Assembly: GCA_019162745.1 (NCBI GenBank)
Contig: JAFLLC010000040.1
Span: forward strand, 1-52,810
Source of the DNA: Deltaproteobacteria bacterium
GTDB lineage: Bacteria > Desulfobacterota > Desulfuromonadia > Geobacterales > Pseudopelobacteraceae
Direction: 5' to 3'
Length of the DNA: 52,810 nt
Shown here: piece by piece, positions 35,001 to 43,835 of the stretch
Layout of the letters: each line of letters starts with the position of its first letter
How positions within the stretch are numbered: the first letter of the stretch is position 1
Program-made: the position numbers and the translations under genes
Notes under the pieces: generated by a model
What the model was told of the DNA's origin: nothing
Database searches by the model: none
What the model saw: only the letters and a program-made list of their open reading frames with translations

Positions 35001-35629
35001 CAATTTTCCCTTGCTAGTGTCAATCTGCTCCGCTCCTGAAAGGCAAGCAGGTCTTCGAGATTGTCGATATCCTGCCATTCAGGGAGCAGGGACACGGTCA
35101 ACCCTAATCCCTGTGCCGCAGCCAGGCTCTGTTCAAGCACATCAGCCGTGCTCCAGGGGATGTTAACAAAAAGCTGCGGGCAAACCTGCCGCAGTCCGAG
35201 CAGATAATAGCCGCCATCAAGGCTTGGCCCAAGCACGATATCCGTATGCGTAGTTTCCAGCAGTTGATAGGCTTGTAGAATATATGAGAACGGCAGGTCA
35301 GGGGCATCGCTGCCGATAATGCAGCAGAGTTCACAGTCGTCCGCAAACATCTCCTCAAACGCTCCCTGCATCCGCTGTCCGAGGTCTCCCGGGATCTGGC
35401 GACGGGAGCTGCACCGATAACGCTCTGCCATAAGCGGGAGAGAGTTTTTTTTGCAGTCCCAGAAAACAACGGTATCGACATCGCTCAACTGCCGGGTGGT
35501 TTTCAGCACATCCTGCAGCATGGATTCATAAAGCTCTGCGGCTGCACGGCCACCGATCGCTGCTGCAAGTCTGGTTTTTACCAATCCAGGCAGCGGTTCG
35601 CGGGCGAATACAATCAGCCCTTTTTTCAT
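35000..35629 (-). CDS. TIGR04282/DUF2064-family glycosyltransferase-like protein
   Basis: The 209-residue protein has the GT-A nucleotidyl-transfer fold of DUF2064: IVFAREPLPGLVKTRLAAAIG at the N-terminus, IPGDLGQRMQGAF, CCIIGSDAPDLP with the metal-binding Asp, and GPSLDGGYYLLGL. Family names link it to arsenosugar biosynthesis or CofC-like guanylyl transfer, but the real activity is not established. Its start overlaps the folE2 stop and its stop overlaps the mqnB start, so it is translationally coupled in the engB-folE2 operon. Confidence 0.82.
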   Translation of the reverse strand: MKKGLIVFAREPLPGLVKTRLAAAIGGRAAAELYESMLQDVLKTTRQLSDVDTVVFWDCKKNSLPLMAERYRCSSRRQIPGDLGQRMQGAFEEMFADDCELCCIIGSDAPDLPFSYILQAYQLLETTHTDIVLGPSLDGGYYLLGLRQVCPQLFVNIPWSTADVLEQSLAAAQGLGLTVSLLPEWQDIDNLEDLLAFQERSRLTLAREN

Positions 35630-36432
35630 CGTCGATCAAGCTCAACCGCCGCATAGGCAGAATGGTTATGGATCGATTCAAAATTCTCCGCCTCGACCGA
35701 GAACCAGGTGATGTTGGGGAGTGCCGCCAGTCGGGAATGGGCCTCTCTCACCATATCCTCCACAAAGCGGGGATTTTCGTAGGCCTGTTCGGTGACGAAT
35801 TTTTCATCGGCACGTTTAAGGAGTGAATAAAGCGGGCTTGAGCCGCACTGCTCGATCAGCTCCACCAGATCTTCGATCCAGATGAAGTCACGGTAGCGCA
35901 CCCGCACGGTCATGACGCTGCGCTGGTTGTGGGCGCCATAACGTGACAACTCGCGGCTGCAGGGGCAGAGCGAAGTGAGCGGTACCTTGATGCCGAGCAC
36001 GAAATCAAGGTTGCTCGTCATGGAGGCGCTGAATTCACAGGTATACTCCATCAGGCTCTTGGCCCTTGAAACCGGCGCTGTCTTGTCGATGAAATAGGGG
36101 AACTGGATCTCGAGATGGGCGCTCTCTGCACCGAGCTTTGATTTCATCTCTTCCAGGATCGTCTCCATCTTGTCGAGGGCGATCTGCTCGCGGTACTTGT
36201 TGAGAATCTCCACAAAACGGCTCATGTGGGTGCCCTTAAACTGATGCGGTAGATCGACGTACATATTGATCTTGGCAACCGTATGCTGCAGGGTGCGGTT
36301 CTTGTCCATCACCACGACCGGGTAGGTGATGTCCTTGACTCCGACCTTGGCAATCGGAATACGGCGGCTGTCCGGGCGTTTCTGCATATCAGGCATGGGA
36401 GATTGAACAGAAGGTAAGGGGGCTTTTTTCAT
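35626..36432 (-). CDS. folE2: GTP cyclohydrolase I type IB (FolE2)
   Basis: FolE2 converts GTP to 7,8-dihydroneopterin triphosphate for folate and queuosine precursors. The 268-residue protein shows the family segments: [48 protein letters not shown] and [12 protein letters not shown]. The Cys-Pro-Cys-Ser-Arg-Glu region holds the catalytic metal-binding residues. Its ATG lies in the stop of engB (ATGA). No classical folE is seen in this window. Confidence 0.95.
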   Translation of the reverse strand: MKKAPLPSVQSPMPDMQKRPDSRRIPIAKVGVKDITYPVVVMDKNRTLQHTVAKINMYVDLPHQFKGTHMSRFVEILNKYREQIALDKMETILEEMKSKLGAESAHLEIQFPYFIDKTAPVSRAKSLMEYTCEFSASMTSNLDFVLGIKVPLTSLCPCSRELSRYGAHNQRSVMTVRVRYRDFIWIEDLVELIEQCGSSPLYSLLKRADEKFVTEQAYENPRFVEDMVREAHSRLAALPNITWFSVEAENFESIHNHSAYAAVELDRR

Positions 36433-37037
36433 AATTTTACTTCCGGCTTCAGATTGACTTCCAGCACTTTTCCGATCTCGTCCCAGATGCCGTTTCGCCC
36501 CTCTTTGGAGAGAGCCGAGAAAGGGAGCAGCATTCCCTTGTCACGTTTGATTGCTGCAGCGATAATTCCCTTCTGCTTGGCCTGTTCGTTTTTAGACAGC
36601 TTGTCACACTTGGTCACTACCAGAATAGGGGGGATGTTGTACATTTCAAGCCAGCGCAGCATCTGCAGATCGCCATCGGACGGTTCCCGGCGGATGTCGA
36701 GAATCAGCACGACCGCCTTGAGCGATTCCCGGATGGAAAGGTATGACTCGATCATCGGCCCCCACTGTTTGCGCAGTGCCGGCGGCGCCTTGGCATAACC
36801 GTAACCGGGAAGGTCAACCAGGATCAGGATGCTGTTGATGTCAAAAAAATTGATCAGCTGTGTCCGGCCGGGAGTTGAGCTGGTTCGCACCAGCCCCTTA
36901 CGTCCGGCCAGCACGTTGATCAGCGATGATTTGCCGACGTTGGAACGCCCGACAAAGGCCACCTCAGGGAGTCCCGGCGGCGGATAGTCTTTCGGTTTTG
37001 CTGCACTTTTTATAAAATCAGCCTGAAATACATTCAT
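36429..37037 (-). CDS. engB: ribosome biogenesis GTPase EngB/YsxC
   Basis: EngB is an essential GTPase in 50S ribosome assembly. The 202-residue protein has G1 [11 protein letters not shown]2 region SSTPGRTQ, G3 [10 protein letters not shown]4 TKCDKL and G5 SALSKEG. It starts at 37037 with AAGGAGAG about 9 bases upstream. It leads the four-gene coupled operon engB-folE2-(TIGR04282)-mqnB, with a recognisable promoter just upstream. Confidence 0.96.
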   Translation of the reverse strand: MNVFQADFIKSAAKPKDYPPPGLPEVAFVGRSNVGKSSLINVLAGRKGLVRTSSTPGRTQLINFFDINSILILVDLPGYGYAKAPPALRKQWGPMIESYLSIRESLKAVVLILDIRREPSDGDLQMLRWLEMYNIPPILVVTKCDKLSKNEQAKQKGIIAAAIKRDKGMLLPFSALSKEGRNGIWDEIGKVLEVNLKPEVKL

Positions 37038-37060
37038 CGATATGCTCTCCTTGGAGGGGC

Positions 37061-37090
37061 ATTATAGTAGCCGGAAGCGCTATGATTCAA
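37061..37090 (-). promoter_or_regulatory. promoter of the engB operon
   Basis: On the minus strand TTGAAT (37090-37085) and TATAAT (37066-37061) are 18 bases apart and end 23 bases before the engB start codon. The -10 box is a perfect consensus. The transcript would have a very short leader. Confidence 0.7.
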
Positions 37091-37291
37091 GCGCTTAATT
37101 TGGACTGGAGCTTTTCATCCGCCCGGTCATGATTTAGCCAGTGGTTTTTACTAATGTTGTATGCTATATGGTGGAACAGTGTTATTGCTGTGGTGGTTTT
37201 TTTGTATGGATTAGTGATATTATTGTCCAAAAGCGCACTTAGTCGATTATGTGCCCCTGTTTGTCATTCATACTCAAAGGAGGAATCACAG

Positions 37292-37714
37292 ATGGAAAGC
37301 GTGAATGCGAAAGACCGTCATGGTCACACCCCGCTGATCAGTGCATCCAAAGAGGGGCTCAAGGACTTTGTCCGCGACCTGCTGCACCGTGGCGCCAACG
37401 TTAATGCCGGTAGCGACAAAGGCAAAACCGCCCTTCACTATGCCGCAGCCAACGGGCATACAGAGATTGTCAAGATGCTGCTGGAAAAAGGAGCTGATGC
37501 CGACGCCCGCGATCGGGAGGAACATACGCCGCTGATGTTGGCCGCCATATACGGCTGTAATCAGACGGTACAGGCGCTGCTGGATGGTGGCGCTAATCCG
37601 GCGCTTAAGACGCCGGCCGGCACGACTGCCAGCCTGTATGCAGAAAACAACAGCCATCCGCTCGCGGCTGCACTGCTGAAGAAGGCTGAGCGGTCTAAAG
37701 AGGTTAAAGCCTGA
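37292..37714 (+). CDS. ankyrin-repeat protein
   Basis: From the ATG at 37292, preceded by a near-perfect AAAGGAGG, the 140-residue protein is made almost wholly of four ankyrin repeats (HGHTPLISASKEGLKDFV, KGKTALHYAAANGHTEIV, EEHTPLMLAAIYGCNQTV, AGTTASLYAENNSHP). Such proteins bind other proteins; the partner is unknown. A longer in-frame start at 37154 would add a membrane-like segment but has no ribosome-binding site. A strong terminator follows. Confidence 0.88.
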   Translation: MESVNAKDRHGHTPLISASKEGLKDFVRDLLHRGANVNAGSDKGKTALHYAAANGHTEIVKMLLEKGADADARDREEHTPLMLAAIYGCNQTVQALLDGGANPALKTPAGTTASLYAENNSHPLAAALLKKAERSKEVKA

Positions 37715-37737
37715 TCGAACCCAGCTATATTCTGAAG

Positions 37738-37777
37738 AAAGAACAGGCGAAAAACTTTGGTTTTTCGCCTGTTCTTT
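37738..37777. terminator. strong terminator between ankyrin gene and panD
   Basis: An 18-bp perfect stem (core GAACAGGCGAAAAAC with GTTTTTCGCCTGTTC) closes a TTTG loop and is followed by GCTCTTTT on the plus strand. It can serve both convergent units. Confidence 0.9.
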
Positions 37778-37830
37778 GCTCTTTTCCGGTCCTGACGGCA
37801 GCTCTTATAAACAGGATAATTTCCAGCCTG

Positions 37831-38226
37831 CTAATGCACGCATTTCAGTTTTGCCTGTCCCCCGTCTTCCTTGCGCGTCGGCAGCATATGATTCTGCTCG
37901 TCTACGAACACAAGTTTGGGTTCATATTTTATCGCCTCAGCATTTTCCATATTGACGAAACTGGCTATGATCACGAGATCTTTGGGGGCCACCATACGCG
38001 CCGCAGCACCGTTCAGGCAGATTACCCCTGAACCGCGTTGTCCTTCAATGGCGTAGGTTTCCAGGCGGCTGCCGTTGGTTACATTCCAGACCGCTACCTT
38101 TTCGTAGGAAACGATATCAGCGGCATCCATAAGGTCGCGATCGATGGTAACGCTCCCTTCATAGTGCAGGTCGGCGCCGGTAACGGTGGCGCGGTGGATT
38201 TTGCTCTTCAACATAATTCTCTGCAT
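37831..38226 (-). CDS. panD: aspartate 1-decarboxylase
   Basis: PanD makes beta-alanine for pantothenate. It is a pyruvoyl enzyme that cleaves itself at Gly24-Ser25. The sequence [25 protein letters not shown] puts Ser25 at exactly the expected place, which confirms the start at 38226 (GGAG 8 bases upstream). Length 131 residues. It is the last gene of panB-panC-panD, 2 bases after panC. Confidence 0.97.
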   Translation of the reverse strand: MQRIMLKSKIHRATVTGADLHYEGSVTIDRDLMDAADIVSYEKVAVWNVTNGSRLETYAIEGQRGSGVICLNGAAARMVAPKDLVIIASFVNMENAEAIKYEPKLVFVDEQNHMLPTRKEDGGQAKLKCVH

Positions 38227-38228
38227 GA

Positions 38229-39080
38229 TTACAACTCCTCTCCAAATACGGTATTGTCGATCAATCTGGTTGTCCCTATCTTCACTGCCAGCGCCAGCAG
38301 GGTGCTGCTCCCGGCAACTTCCAACTCATGTAATGTCGCGCCATCACGGAACTCAACGTAGTCAATCGCTGCCGCCGCTTCCTGTTCAATAACAGCCCTC
38401 GTTTCCCGGATCAGAACAGCGACCGAGCGTTCTCCGGCTGCATACAGTTCACGTGCACGGGTTACGGCACGGAACAGACAGAGCGCACTCTGCCGCTCAG
38501 ACGGCGACAGATAGGCGTTCCGTGAACTCATCGCCAGCCCGTCCGCTTCGCGTACAATCGGCATACCGACGATCTCAACCGGCATGTTCAGATCCGCTGT
38601 CATACGGCGTATAACCGCCAGCTGCTGATAATCCTTGCGGCCGAAGAGCGCCACGTCAGGACGTACTATATTGAACAGTTTGGTGACAACCGTTGCCACA
38701 CCGTCAAAGTGTCCCGGACGACTCGCGCCGCAGAGCGGCTGGGCAATATCCTGCACGGAGACTCCGGTCTGGAAACCGTCCGGGTACATCTCCGCCGCAG
38801 TCGGGATGAAGACGATGTCAACTCCGCACGCTTCGGCAATCAGGCAGTCCTGCTCAATGTTTTTCGGATAACTGCCCAGATCTTCATTTTTGCCGAACTG
38901 GATCGGATTGACAAAGATCGAGAGCACCAGCAGATCTCCCCGTTTGCGCCCCTCCCGCAGCAAGGAGGCATGTCCCTCGTGCAGATACCCCATGGTGGGG
39001 ACTAAAGAGATGCTCCCCGCGCCGCGTTCGGGAGCGGTCGCAATAGCCTGCATACACATGATACTGTTTACTATCTTCAT
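38229..39080 (-). CDS. panC: pantothenate synthetase
   Basis: PanC joins pantoate and beta-alanine with ATP. The 283-residue protein has [14 protein letters not shown] (ATP-binding HxGH-like motif), [32 protein letters not shown] and MSSRNAYLS, all diagnostic. AAGGGA lies 4 bases before the ATG. It sits between panB (8-base gap) and panD (2-base gap). Confidence 0.97.
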   Translation of the reverse strand: MKIVNSIMCMQAIATAPERGAGSISLVPTMGYLHEGHASLLREGRKRGDLLVLSIFVNPIQFGKNEDLGSYPKNIEQDCLIAEACGVDIVFIPTAAEMYPDGFQTGVSVQDIAQPLCGASRPGHFDGVATVVTKLFNIVRPDVALFGRKDYQQLAVIRRMTADLNMPVEIVGMPIVREADGLAMSSRNAYLSPSERQSALCLFRAVTRARELYAAGERSVAVLIRETRAVIEQEAAAAIDYVEFRDGATLHELEVAGSSTLLALAVKIGTTRLIDNTVFGEEL

Positions 39081-39088
39081 ATCTTCCC

Positions 39089-39889
39089 TTAGCTGAAGGA
39101 ATGCTCTATTGTTGGAAATTCTCCGCTTTTGACCTCGGCAACGTACTGTTCGACTGCCGCAGAGATTAGCGGTGCCAGATCGGCATAGCGCTTGACAAAC
39201 TTGGGCGAATATTTTTCGCAGAGTCCGAGGATGTCGTGGATCACCAGGACCTGGCCGTCACAGGAAGGACCGGCGCCGATGCCGATAGTCGGGATGGTCA
39301 GCCCGGCACTGATCTCTGCCGCCAACGATGACGGTATCCCCTCCAGCACAACGGCAAAGGCGCCGGCGTCCTGTACAGCAAAGGCATCGTTCCTAATCCG
39401 TTCGGCCTGGTCGTTTCTCCCCTGGACCTTGTATCCACCCATGCGATGTACCGACTGCGGAGTCAGGCCGATATGCGCCATAACCGGGATATCAATGGCT
39501 GAAACGGCCCGAATGACATGGGCCATATTATTGCCGCCTTCTACCTTGACCGCCTCGGCGCCCCCCTCTTTGATCATCCGGCCGCAGTTGCGGCAGGCAT
39601 CCTCGATGCCGGTCTGGTACGACATAAAGGGCATGTCGGCAACCACGAGGGCTTTGGGATCGGCACGAACGACTGCACGGGTATGATACAGCATCTCCTC
39701 CATGGTGACCGGCAGGGTTGTGTTGTGACCGGCGACAACAACGCCGACCGAATCGCCGACAAGAATGACATCCACCCCACCGCCGTCAACGAGACCTGCG
39801 AAGGGAAAATCGTAGGCGGTCAGCGCCGTAATGCGCTGGCCGTTCTGTTTCATCTTTAAAATATCAGGTATCGTAATTTTCTTTCGCAT
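39089..39889 (-). CDS. panB: 3-methyl-2-oxobutanoate hydroxymethyltransferase
   Basis: PanB makes ketopantoate, the first committed step to pantothenate and CoA. From ATG 39889 ([14 protein letters not shown]) the 266-residue protein shows [47 protein letters not shown] and [15 protein letters not shown]. The longer in-frame extension to 39982 would translate the leader hairpins and a terminator, so it is rejected. GGGGGA lies about 6 bases upstream, directly after a terminator T-tract, which suggests control by attenuation. Confidence 0.96.
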   Translation of the reverse strand: MRKKITIPDILKMKQNGQRITALTAYDFPFAGLVDGGGVDVILVGDSVGVVVAGHNTTLPVTMEEMLYHTRAVVRADPKALVVADMPFMSYQTGIEDACRNCGRMIKEGGAEAVKVEGGNNMAHVIRAVSAIDIPVMAHIGLTPQSVHRMGGYKVQGRNDQAERIRNDAFAVQDAGAFAVVLEGIPSSLAAEISAGLTIPTIGIGAGPSCDGQVLVIHDILGLCEKYSPKFVKRYADLAPLISAAVEQYVAEVKSGEFPTIEHSFS

Positions 39890-39901
39890 GGAACATCCCC
39901 C

Positions 39902-39930
39902 AAAAACAAAAAACGCGCCGGAGGGCGCGT
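39902..39930 (-). terminator. intrinsic terminator in the panB leader
   Basis: On the minus strand ACGCGCC pairs with GGCGCGT around CTCC (39930-39913) and runs straight into TTTTTTGTTTTT, ending at the panB ribosome-binding site. It could also end chemoreceptor transcription from upstream. Its position just before the panB start favours an attenuator. Confidence 0.85.
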
Positions 39931-39940
39931 CGTGAACGGT

Positions 39941-40081
39941 CAGATCGGTATCATGCTGAAACACCTGATCTGTGGGGGCCACCCCATCCGTCCCGGTTCG
40001 CTTCCGAATCCGTGCGGTATGTAATCTGTTACGAACTGCCAGCAGTAGATCAGCTCCCGAATTGGGTAGCCGTCGTGGCAG
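39941..40081 (-). ncRNA. structured panBCD leader, probable pan RNA motif (three bulged-A hairpins)
   Basis: Read on the minus strand, three hairpins each have a single unpaired A on their 5' side. (1) 40071-40052: GGCU-a-CCC / GGGAGCU, enclosed by an outer CUGCCA/UGGCAG stem at 40081-40036. (2) 40012-39994: CGG-a-UUCG / CGAACCG. (3) 39972-39941: CAGAUC-a-GGUGU / AUACCGAUCUG. A terminator and then panB follow. A 'pan' RNA with hairpins bearing conserved bulged As, sometimes in tandem, is known upstream of pantothenate genes, including in deltaproteobacteria. I match it from memory of that description. The ligand is not known to me. Confidence 0.65.
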
Positions 40082-40150
40082 GTTGATAAAATATCAGAGA
40101 CGAATATTTAAATCCAGATATTTATTTTTCCCTATGTATTCCCAATATGT

Positions 40151-42127
40151 TCAAATCGAACAGGTCAGGCTTTTCATCTGCTCCAATTCCTTGACAACCT
40201 CAGCGCTCTGTGCTCTGCGCATCTCCATATTGTCAAACAGTTCAGCCACCATACCGCTGACTGATTCCACATTGCTGCGAATCAACTTGCCATCATCAAC
40301 CTGTCGCGATGTGGAGTTGACCATTTCATGGGTCATATCCTTGATTGTTTCAATCGCTCTGGCAATGCTCCTCGTCGCTTTGGCCTGGTCCGTCGATGCC
40401 GTGAATATCTGGGAGGTCATGGAGCTGATCTCTTCCATCGAGCGAGCTACCAGCTGGACGCTGACCACCTGCTCCTGTGTCGCCTGCTTGATTTGCTTCG
40501 TCATTTCGAGGGAACAGCTGGAGCTGTCAAAAATCGCCTTGAGCGATTCCCCTGTTGTATGTCCCAATTCAACGCCGCGGTGCACCAGATCCCTGCTGGT
40601 CCTGATATTATTGGCGGCAGTTTTTGACTCGCTCATAATCTCTTCAATGATGGAGGTTATTTCGCCGGTTGAATGGCCGGTCTGGAGCGACAGATTACGT
40701 ATCTCATCGGCCACAACGCCAAAGCTTTTACCGTATTCACCCGCCTGGGCGGCAATGATGGAAGCGTTCAGTGCCAGCAGATTGGTGCGCTTCGTAATGT
40801 CGTTAATAACATTGACGATGTTTTCAATGCGGGTGCTGTTTGCCGCCAGACGCTGAATAGCGTCAAAAGAGAGGCCGACGGAATGTTTGATTTCGTCCAG
40901 GGCATTGATCGTTTCCGTAACCACGGCCAGACTCTCTTCAGCCCGCTCTTTTACCTGCTGCGAAACTTCGTGTGAAAGGGCTGCATTCTGTTCAACATTG
41001 CCGATGGTGCTGTGGATCTGCTCCATCGCTGATGCCGACTGGTGGACAACTCCCGCCAGATGGTCCAGATTCCGGGTAACCTGTTCAATGGCGACCGAAA
41101 TCTCGTTGACCGCAGAACTGGTTTCATCAATAGAGGCCATCACGCCTTCAGAAGCGGACGCGATAATAGAGGTTCCATCGGCAACAGAGTCTACTCCATC
41201 CCGCAGATTACCCACATTTCGCGAGTACTGATCGCGACTCGCCAGCAGGAATTTGAATGAACTCTCCATCTCCGACGTGAGAGTGTCAATAGATGTCAAC
41301 AGGTTGATGCGGGTGATTGCGGAGGCCACCTGGTCAGCGAAAAGTAGAATAGTATCGACATCGGAGTCATTAAGGGCGCGGTGACTGTTCTTGTTGTCGA
41401 TCCCGAAAACCCCGATAGAATCGTTCTTTACAACGATCGGGCAGAGTATGAAACTTTTCGAACGGAGCGGCGCCAGGTTGTTGTGGGGTGGCTTCAGGTG
41501 GTAATCTTCGGGATAGCGGGAGATGTCATCAATCAGATACACTTTACGGTCGTTAAAGCACTTTGCGATGACACCGATGCTGGAATCTATCGGCATGATG
41601 ACGTCGGACGGGTCAAACCCCTCCGTCCCGACAGCGGCAAAGAAGCGGAGCCTTTTACCATCTTCTGCCATTAAAATATTAACGCGCTCGTAGCCAAGAA
41701 CATCGTGCAGTCCCTCGGCGCAGAGCAGCAGGACTTCTTCAAGATTGAGCGATTTCTGTATCTTGCTGCTGATCTGATGAAAGTTTTTTATATTTCTGTC
41801 CAGCACTTTATAGCGATTTTCAAAAATTTCCTTCTGTTCACCAACCTCTTTGTGCAGCACATCGAGTTCTGCCGCCCGTTCATGCAGCTCATCACCGTTT
41901 TTGCCAATCATGTATCCGAGGACCGCAAGAACTATAGCCGTACCGCCGCCGATATAGCTGTAAACCGCCAGATGCTCGCTGTCCTTCACGATATCATGGA
42001 ATATCTGCTCGAAGAGACCAAGCCCGGAATCGTAATAAAAAATCAGCCTGATCACGATCCAGCCGACAGGAGCAGAAATGCCAAGCAGAAAACCGCCGAC
42101 GGAAAACAGAGTTGAACGCTTTTTCAT
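40151..42127 (-). CDS. methyl-accepting chemotaxis protein with GAF sensor domain
   Basis: The 658-residue chemoreceptor has two membrane helices at about 8-29 and 52-74 with only a short loop between them, so little is exposed outside. A cytoplasmic GAF domain follows (about 118-275: [27 protein letters not shown]...), then a long coiled-coil signalling domain. Sensing is therefore probably intracellular. The signalling tip reads [19 protein letters not shown], where the common form is NAAIEAARAGE, so a usual Glu is Ile and a usual Arg is Gln. GAGGAAG precedes the ATG. It is 30 bases after the PilZ gene and is probably co-transcribed with it. Confidence 0.92.
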   Translation of the reverse strand: MKKRSTLFSVGGFLLGISAPVGWIVIRLIFYYDSGLGLFEQIFHDIVKDSEHLAVYSYIGGGTAIVLAVLGYMIGKNGDELHERAAELDVLHKEVGEQKEIFENRYKVLDRNIKNFHQISSKIQKSLNLEEVLLLCAEGLHDVLGYERVNILMAEDGKRLRFFAAVGTEGFDPSDVIMPIDSSIGVIAKCFNDRKVYLIDDISRYPEDYHLKPPHNNLAPLRSKSFILCPIVVKNDSIGVFGIDNKNSHRALNDSDVDTILLFADQVASAITRINLLTSIDTLTSEMESSFKFLLASRDQYSRNVGNLRDGVDSVADGTSIIASASEGVMASIDETSSAVNEISVAIEQVTRNLDHLAGVVHQSASAMEQIHSTIGNVEQNAALSHEVSQQVKERAEESLAVVTETINALDEIKHSVGLSFDAIQRLAANSTRIENIVNVINDITKRTNLLALNASIIAAQAGEYGKSFGVVADEIRNLSLQTGHSTGEITSIIEEIMSESKTAANNIRTSRDLVHRGVELGHTTGESLKAIFDSSSCSLEMTKQIKQATQEQVVSVQLVARSMEEISSMTSQIFTASTDQAKATRSIARAIETIKDMTHEMVNSTSRQVDDGKLIRSNVESVSGMVAELFDNMEMRRAQSAEVVKELEQMKSLTCSI

Positions 42128-42157
42128 GGTGCCTTCCTCAAGCCTGTGCCCCTATTT

Positions 42158-42532
42158 TCAATTTTCGGCAGCAAATTTTTCGTCGATGGAATGACTGATC
42201 TCTTCCATAACCTTTTCAGCATCGTCAATATTATAGGCGATAATATTTTTGAGATGCATGTACGAATCAAGATCCATTTTTTCGAAGGTAAATCCGATGC
42301 CATTCTCAGCGATACGTGTGACGACACCTTTGAAGTTCACCGCGATTTCCGGAATGGTACCGGTAAGAATAATCGTAATATCTGCTGTTTCACCCCCGGC
42401 AAGCTTTTCGTTAGTCACCAGAAACATGCCGGCCATGCTGAGATTTTCAACTGCTCCCTGAAACTGTCGATCGCCGACCACGACGGTCGCTCCGACATTA
42501 AACAGCACGCGGGAAAATTTACGGGTACTCAT
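42158..42532 (-). CDS. PilZ-domain c-di-GMP-binding protein
   Basis: The 124-residue protein is a single PilZ domain: RKFSR (an RxxxR, Arg4 and Arg8) and NLSMAGMF (an [D/N]xSxxG box with Asn for the usual Asp). GVVTRIAENGIGFTF follows. It should bind c-di-GMP, though the Asn form may alter affinity. It lies 34 bases after fba and 30 bases before the chemoreceptor gene on the same strand, so it may adjust that receptor or motility. Confidence 0.9.
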   Translation of the reverse strand: MSTRKFSRVLFNVGATVVVGDRQFQGAVENLSMAGMFLVTNEKLAGGETADITIILTGTIPEIAVNFKGVVTRIAENGIGFTFEKMDLDSYMHLKNIIAYNIDDAEKVMEEISHSIDEKFAAEN

Positions 42533-42566
42533 TCACCACCTCCTGCGGTAGCACGCTGCAGCGTTA

Positions 42567-43547
42567 TTAATCGGCTTTACCGGCCGAACCGAGAACTGTT
42601 TCATTCTTGTGTTTTACCAGTTTAACCAGCTCCTTGCGCGCTTCACCCAGATATTTGCGCGGATCAAATTCCTTGGGATCCTTAGCAAAGTACTCACGAA
42701 TTTTAGCGGTTACCGCCAGTCTGCCGTCTGAATCGATATTGATCTTGCAGACAGCGCTCGCCGCCGCCTGGCGCAGCTGCTCCTCAGGGACACCAAGCGC
42801 CCCCTCAAGGTTGCCGCCATATTGGTTGATCAATGAAACGTATTCCTGGACAACCGACGAGGCGCCGTGAAGCACAATCGGAAAACCGGGGATACGTTTC
42901 TCGCACTCTTCAAGAATATCGAAACGAAGCGGGGGTACCGGCTTGCCGGCTGGAAATTTGTAGGCTCCGTGGCTCGTGCCGATGGAGATCGCCAACGAAT
43001 CAACGCCGCTCTGTTTCACAAACGCTTCAACCTCTTCCGGCTTTGTATAGGTGGAGTGCTCCGCCGAGATCTCATCCTCTATGCCGGCCAGAACGCCAAG
43101 CTCTGCTTCTACCGAGACATCAAACTGATGGGCATACTCGACAACTTTTCTGGCGAGCGCCACATTCTCTTCAAACGGGAGATGCGAACCATCGATCATG
43201 ACGGAGGAAAAACCGCTATCGATGCAGGATTTGCAGAGCTCAAAACTGTCGCCGTGATCAAGATGCAGGCAGATCGGGATATTGGAACCTGCTTCACGCG
43301 CCACCTGCACGGCTCCCATCGCCATGTAGCGGAGCATGGTCTCGTTTGCGTAACTGCGCGCACCTTTGGAAACCTGTATAATAACAGGTGAGCTGGTCTC
43401 AACACAGGCGGTTATAATCGCCTGAAGCTGTTCGAGGTTATTGAAATTATAGGCGGGGATGGCATATTTGCCAGCCATCGCCTTGCCGAACATTTCTCTC
43501 GTGTTGGACAGCCCTAATTCAGTATAATGAACCTGCCGCTTTTCCAT
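42567..43547 (-). CDS. fba: class II fructose-bisphosphate aldolase
   Basis: The metal-dependent aldolase interconverts fructose-1,6-bisphosphate and two triose phosphates in glycolysis and gluconeogenesis. The 326-residue protein has the N-terminal YAIPAYNFNNLEQLQAI, ICLHLDHGDSFE (metal His), MIDGSHLPFEENV, EAELGVLAG and IVLHGASSV. The start at 43547 (MEKRQVHYTELGL) follows a GAGGGGGGA site; a longer frame to 43634 lacks family resemblance. Confidence 0.95.
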   Translation of the reverse strand: MEKRQVHYTELGLSNTREMFGKAMAGKYAIPAYNFNNLEQLQAIITACVETSSPVIIQVSKGARSYANETMLRYMAMGAVQVAREAGSNIPICLHLDHGDSFELCKSCIDSGFSSVMIDGSHLPFEENVALARKVVEYAHQFDVSVEAELGVLAGIEDEISAEHSTYTKPEEVEAFVKQSGVDSLAISIGTSHGAYKFPAGKPVPPLRFDILEECEKRIPGFPIVLHGASSVVQEYVSLINQYGGNLEGALGVPEEQLRQAAASAVCKINIDSDGRLAVTAKIREYFAKDPKEFDPRKYLGEARKELVKLVKHKNETVLGSAGKAD

Positions 43548-43835
43548 TTTGTCCCCCCTCGGGTGCTTTATTTTGTGGAAACTCACACTGCATTCAGCAA
43601 ATTTTTGTACTAAACCGTACCTGTATCGGTCCATTTTATTTGGGCATCTTAAACGATACGAGCTGTTTTTAACAGCAAATTTTGCAGCAAATCAGCAATC
43701 GGTAACAGATGCTGTAAAGCTTAAAGACCCGTCTCCCGTAAGGTTATATTAACCGCCTTCCTCCGAACTTTAACATTTGCAGCAGAGACAAACGACGAAC
43801 GCCGTTTAAATTTTTTATTTAATTGTTTTTCAAGG
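43548..43835. other. AT-rich intergenic region upstream of fba
   Basis: No gene is seen. Small inverted repeats are present (GCTGTT-TTT-AACAGC at 43672-43686; TTAAAT/ATTTAA near 43810) but no clear terminator. It should hold the fba promoter and the end of the O-methyltransferase transcript. Confidence 0.5.

Noticed and set aside
20303-35629. ArsR gene plus the TIGR04283-like and TIGR04282-like glycosyltransferases as an arsenosugar pathway
   Set aside because: The genes lie many kilobases apart in different operons, and the family names rest on limited functional proof.
37154-37291. Upstream extension of the ankyrin gene adding a membrane segment
   Set aside because: No ribosome-binding site at that start, whereas AAAGGAGG precedes the internal ATG at 37292.
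39890-39982. N-terminal extension of PanB
   Set aside because: It would translate a hairpin and an intrinsic terminator, and PanB family proteins start at the downstream Met.
39930-40150. 6S-type RNA between panB and the chemoreceptor gene
   Set aside because: The region splits into short separate hairpins with bulged As and not one long rod with a central bubble. A pan-type leader fits better.
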